DNA from: Craterilacuibacter sinensis
GTDB taxonomy: Bacteria; Pseudomonadota; Gammaproteobacteria; Burkholderiales; Chromobacteriaceae
DNA length: 64,000 bases
Reading direction: 5' to 3'
Assembly: GCF_009831765.1 (NCBI RefSeq)
Contig: NZ_WSSB01000014.1
Location: forward strand, 1 to 64,000
The translations under genes and the position numbers were made by a program. The stretch's first letter is position 1. Each line of letters opens with the position of its first letter. The notes under the pieces were generated by a model. It was not told the origin of the DNA. It saw only the letters and a list, made by a program, of their open reading frames with translations, and searched no databases. Below are positions 60,833 through 64,000 of the stretch, piece by piece.

Positions 60833-62272
60833 ATGTCCGACTCGCTGCGCAAGATCCCCATCAAGGTCGAGCAAGGGACCCCCTCCCCCAAAGAACCGGA
60901 AACCCGCTCGCTATACGAAGCCCAGAAGAAGCTCTATCCCAAGAGCGTCAAGGGGATCTTTGCCAATTGGCGCATCCTGTTCATTCTCGGCACCCAACTG
61001 GTTTTCTTCGGCATGCCCTGGCTGCAATGGAACGGACGCCAGGCTGTGCTATGGGACATGGTCAACCGCAAATTCTATCTGTTCGGCCTGACCATCTGGC
61101 CGCAGGACTTCGTCTATCTCGCGGCCTTGCTGATGAGCGCGGCATTCGGCCTGTTCGTATGGACAACCATTGCCGGGCGCCTGTGGTGCGGCTATGCCTG
61201 CCCGCAGACGGTGTACACCGAAATCATGCTGTGGATCGAGCACTGGACCGAGGGCGACCGCAACCAGCGCATGAAGCTGGATAAGGAAGCTATGAGCGCG
61301 CGCAAGTTCCGCATCAAGCTGACCAAGCACAGCCTGATGATTGCGTTTTCCTTGCTGACCGGCTTTACCCTGGTAGGCTGGTTTACTCCCGTTCGCGATC
61401 TGGTCGCTGCCCTGCCCACTTTCGACTTCGGCCCATGGGAAACCTTCTGGATCTTCTTCTATGCCGGCTTCACCTATCTGTTTGCCGCCAAAATGCGCGA
61501 GCAGGTATGCAAATATATGTGCCCGTATGCCCGCTTCCAGAGCGTGATGTTCGACGAGGATACGCTGGTCATTTCCTATGACGAAAAGCGAGGCGAAACA
61601 CGTGGCGCACGCAAGAAGGGAACTGATGCCAAAGCTGCAGGTCTGGGAGACTGTATCGATTGCAAGCAGTGCATCCATGTATGCCCGGTCGGCATCGACA
61701 TCCGCGACGGCCTGCAATACGAGTGCATCGGTTGCGCCGCCTGCATCGATATCTGCGACGAGGTGATGGACAAGATGGGCAGCCCGCGTGGCCTGATCCG
61801 TTACACCACCGAAGCAGCTCTGGAAGGCAAGTACCCGGAGTCGGCATTCTGGAGCCGGCTCAAGCGCCCGCGTGTAGTGATGTATGCACTGGTGCTGGCC
61901 ATCGTACTGGGCTCGGCCCTGACATCGCTGGCGCTGCGCCAGCCATTGAAAGTCGATATCATCCGTGACCGGGCATCACTGGTACGCGAAACCGACGATG
62001 GCTTGCTGGAAAACAGCTACAGCATTCGTCTGATCAATGTCAGCGATATGCCGATCAAGCTGGAAATCAGCGTCGAGGGACTGGAAGGCATCAAACTGGT
62101 CAGCGACCAGCAAAAGCTGACCTTGGCGCCCATGGCCAACGAACTGATTCCGGTACGGGTACAAGTCGAACCGGAACACGCACCGCAAGGCAGTCACAAG
62201 ATCAAGTTCGAGATCAAGGCGCAAGATGACTCGTTCGAGATCGAAGAAAAATCCAGCTTCATCGGGGAGTAA
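60833..62272 (+). CDS. ccoG: Cytochrome oxidase accessory protein CcoG (FixG)
   Basis: 479 residues from the ATG at 60833 (CAGGAAGCTGAA before it). About five membrane helices, a polyferredoxin-like motif CGYACPQTVYTE (about 118), and two 4Fe-4S clusters in CIDCKQCIHVCP and CIGCAACIDIC (about 273-312). A C-terminal Ig-like periplasmic domain follows. It is a cupric reductase needed for CuB assembly in cbb3 oxidase. It is cotranscribed with ccoH. Confidence 0.96.
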   Translation: MSDSLRKIPIKVEQGTPSPKEPETRSLYEAQKKLYPKSVKGIFANWRILFILGTQLVFFGMPWLQWNGRQAVLWDMVNRKFYLFGLTIWPQDFVYLAALLMSAAFGLFVWTTIAGRLWCGYACPQTVYTEIMLWIEHWTEGDRNQRMKLDKEAMSARKFRIKLTKHSLMIAFSLLTGFTLVGWFTPVRDLVAALPTFDFGPWETFWIFFYAGFTYLFAAKMREQVCKYMCPYARFQSVMFDEDTLVISYDEKRGETRGARKKGTDAKAAGLGDCIDCKQCIHVCPVGIDIRDGLQYECIGCAACIDICDEVMDKMGSPRGLIRYTTEAALEGKYPESAFWSRLKRPRVVMYALVLAIVLGSALTSLALRQPLKVDIIRDRASLVRETDDGLLENSYSIRLINVSDMPIKLEISVEGLEGIKLVSDQQKLTLAPMANELIPVRVQVEPEHAPQGSHKIKFEIKAQDDSFEIEEKSSFIGE

Positions 62273-62279
62273 AGCAAGC

Positions 62280-62804
62280 ATGCAGAAAACCACCGGGGCC
62301 ATGCGCCCCTGGTATAAGGAGCCCTGGGCACTGGGCCTGTTCTCCGGCCCGGCCATCGTCGTCGTAGCCGGTGCCATCACCCTGTGGCTGGCCGTGGTGT
62401 CGGATGACGGCATGGTCAGCGATGACTATTACAAACAGGGCAAGGAAATCAATATGGAGCTGCGCCGCGATGAGGCGGCAGCAAAGCTGGCCCTCACCGC
62501 CCAGGTGCTGATCAGTCCTGACATGAGGGCGGTGCGCATCCATACGACCAGCCAGGCGACACTGCCCGATACGCTGCAACTGCGCCTATTCCATCCTGCA
62601 CGCGAAGAACAGGATCAGCTCGTCATGCTCAAGGCCACCGCCCCCGGCCAGTACCAGGGCACGCTCAAGCCTGCCAATGCCAACCACTGGTATTTGCGTC
62701 TGGAGGACACCGCCAACCAGTGGCGGATACAAGGCGAATGGCGTCCGCTGGAAAGCTACTCGGTGCTGCTGGGTACACCCAAGCTGGAAGCAGTGGAGCC
62801 ATGA
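62280..62804 (+). CDS. ccoH: FixH-family cbb3 oxidase assembly protein
   Basis: 174 residues from the ATG at 62280. PWYKEPWALGLFSGPAIVVV, then VSDDGMVSDDYYKQGKEINM is the FixH pattern: one membrane helix and a periplasmic domain. It helps assemble or stabilise the oxidase. It follows ccoG by seven bases and overlaps the next gene by four. CcoI (copper ATPase) and CcoS are not in the window. Confidence 0.9.
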   Translation: MQKTTGAMRPWYKEPWALGLFSGPAIVVVAGAITLWLAVVSDDGMVSDDYYKQGKEINMELRRDEAAAKLALTAQVLISPDMRAVRIHTTSQATLPDTLQLRLFHPAREEQDQLVMLKATAPGQYQGTLKPANANHWYLRLEDTANQWRIQGEWRPLESYSVLLGTPKLEAVEP

Positions 62805-63208
62805 TGCGCGGCAAGATCTGGCTTTTGGCACTGCTCATGCCCCTCCTGGCCGCCTGCGCCACGCCACCCAGCTATCAGGCAGCACAACTGGAAGGCACGG
62901 TCGCTTATAAAATACGTCTGGCGTTGCCGCCAGCCAAAACCCGGGCCGAGATACGTTTACTGGATATCTCGCGCGAAGGTGCGCCTTCGGTGATATTGGC
63001 CGAGCAAATCCTCGAACAACCCAAGGGCTTTCCGCTGCCGTTCTCCCTGCGCTACGACAAGCCGGCTCTCCGTGCTGACGGCCGTTATGCACTGGAGGCA
63101 CGTATCTATCTGGACGGCCAGTTGCTGATGAGCAGCAAGCAGCAAGTCGAGGCGTTGCCACAAAATGGCCAGGCACCAATCATCTGGGTAGACCCGGTCG
63201 GTAACTGA
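62801..63208 (+). CDS. YbaY/YscW-like lipoprotein
   Basis: 135 residues. The lipobox LLAACA gives Cys at 20 after a hydrophobic signal (IWLLALLMPLLAA). The mature part (LEGTVAYKIRLALPPAKTRA, then FPLPFSLRYD) resembles the YbaY/YscW lipoprotein fold. It overlaps ccoH (ATGA), so it is coexpressed with oxidase assembly genes. Its role there is unknown. Confidence 0.7.
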   Translation: MMRGKIWLLALLMPLLAACATPPSYQAAQLEGTVAYKIRLALPPAKTRAEIRLLDISREGAPSVILAEQILEQPKGFPLPFSLRYDKPALRADGRYALEARIYLDGQLLMSSKQQVEALPQNGQAPIIWVDPVGN

Positions 63209-63229
63209 ATCTGCTTCAGCACTCACATC

Positions 63230-63256
63230 AAACGGGGCTTTCGCCCCGTTTTTTTC
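63230..63256 (+). terminator. Terminator after the ccoG-ccoH-lipoprotein operon
   Basis: AAACGGGGC/GCCCCGTTT with a TTTC loop is followed by TTTTT, 22 bases after the stop. The remaining 265 bases to the next gene are AT-rich, without a gene, and should contain the transporter promoter. Confidence 0.92.
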
Positions 63257-63523
63257 TGTCATCCCCCCGAGTGCAGCACAAACTGCTACATGGCAAAAAA
63301 TAATATATAAAACAATTCGTTAAAAACAATAACCATCCCAATCCCGCTTATAACCCACCTAAACGCACAACACCCAAAGCAAATAAATCTTCGTATTTAA
63401 TTATTTAATGTTGAACTAACAAGTTGAATCATGGTATTTCTGAAAACAGAAGCCAGCGCTATAACACCACACACCAAGCTGGCACATAAAGACACACAGG
63501 GTTAGAAAAAAGGATAAAACGAC

Positions 63524-64000
63524 ATGCTTCGCCAGCACCCCAAGGGGCTCTATCTTTTGTTCGCCACAGAAATGTGGGAACGCTTCAGTTATTACGGCAT
63601 GCGCGCCCTCTTCGTACTGTTCATGGTTAACGCCCTGATGTACGACAAGGTGCAAGCGTCCGAAATTTACGGTTCGTTTACCGGTCTGGTCTATTTCGCA
63701 CCGTTATTGGGTGGCTACATCTCCGACCGCTTCTGGGGCAACCGCCGCTCCATCGTGGTGGGTGCGCTATTGATGGCAGCCGGCCAGTTCGCCATGTTCA
63801 CGTCCGGCCTGTTTCACACCAATGCCGCTCTCGCGACGCCATGGCTGTATGGCGGCCTCGGTCTGCTGATTGCCGGTAATGGCCTGTTCAAGCCCAATAT
63901 CTCGTCCATGGTCGGCCAGCTCTATCCGGTCGGCGACAAGCGCATTGATTCGGCCTTTACCATTTTTTATATGGGCATCAACGCAGGCGCCCTGTTGGCC
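63524..64000 (+). CDS. POT-family proton-dependent oligopeptide transporter (partial, runs off the window)
   Basis: The first 159 codons are present. GLYLLFATEMWERFSYYGMR is the PTR2/POT signature, with further helices (FTGLVYFAPLLGGYISDRFW with the second PTR2 motif). AAAAGGATAAAACGAC precedes the ATG. It imports di- and tripeptides with protons. The 3' end is beyond base 64000. Confidence 0.92.
   Translation, partial: MLRQHPKGLYLLFATEMWERFSYYGMRALFVLFMVNALMYDKVQASEIYGSFTGLVYFAPLLGGYISDRFWGNRRSIVVGALLMAAGQFAMFTSGLFHTNAALATPWLYGGLGLLIAGNGLFKPNISSMVGQLYPVGDKRIDSAFTIFYMGINAGALLA

Overview
The window is chromosomal DNA of a beta-proteobacterium, most likely of the order Neisseriales (Chromobacteriaceae-like). 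The evidence is the combination of a cbb3 oxidase operon (ccoNOQP-ccoG-ccoH), ribD/nrdR, msrPQ, tryptophanase and moderately high GC. The genus is an inference from gene content and was not searched. A complete P2-type prophage of about 34 kb (17224-51628) is inserted in a tRNA-Ser(CGA) gene.

Left chromosomal part (1-17223). A minus-strand series runs exonuclease, methyltransferase-rnhA-dnaQ-ispD-ispF, rpiA, phoU, ppx-corA, with many 1-4 base overlaps. It covers DNA replication and repair, isoprenoid precursors and phosphate/polyphosphate control. Plus-strand msrP-msrQ (periplasmic methionine sulfoxide repair) converge on a small tRNA-binding-domain protein. They are followed by a crotonase and an unusual DUF454-transporter fusion. 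Then come an orphan gene, ribD, nrdR and tryptophanase tnaA. tnaA is preceded by a 34-codon leader peptide with the Trp/Asp/Pro spacing of TnaC, so tryptophan-sensing control by ribosome stalling is predicted.

Prophage. The integrase lies at the left end next to attL. It is followed by small early genes, a large Toprim/ATPase primase-helicase (in place of P2 gene A), an Ogr-like zinc-finger activator, a YmfL-like regulator, a ribbon-helix-helix protein and a divergent XRE repressor. A membrane/WYL-like accessory gene sits beside the repressor. The late genes follow P2 order: D, U, T, E/E', FII, FI, then accessory genes with com-dam, then G, H, I, J, W, V, S, R, a lysis cassette, X, L, M, N, O, and the divergent pair P, Q. 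E/E' carries the P2-style T_TTT_TTG slippery site. Three late promoters share a GTGC-N9-GCAC palindrome exactly 44 bases from a CA(C/G)ACT -10 element, presumably the Ogr-like activator site. Two of them would make leaderless or almost leaderless mRNA. Beyond portal gene Q lie a P2-like cos candidate, a dense GGTAAC repeat array and a ParA operon, so the prophage may carry a partition or plasmid-like maintenance module. Integrase arm-site candidates flank both ends.

Right chromosomal part (51570-64000). The regenerated tRNA-Ser has a strong promoter. It is followed by an EamA transporter, pepN, an M61 PDZ-peptidase, the high-affinity cbb3 oxidase operon with assembly genes ccoG and ccoH, a small lipoprotein, and the start of a POT-family peptide transporter cut by the window edge.
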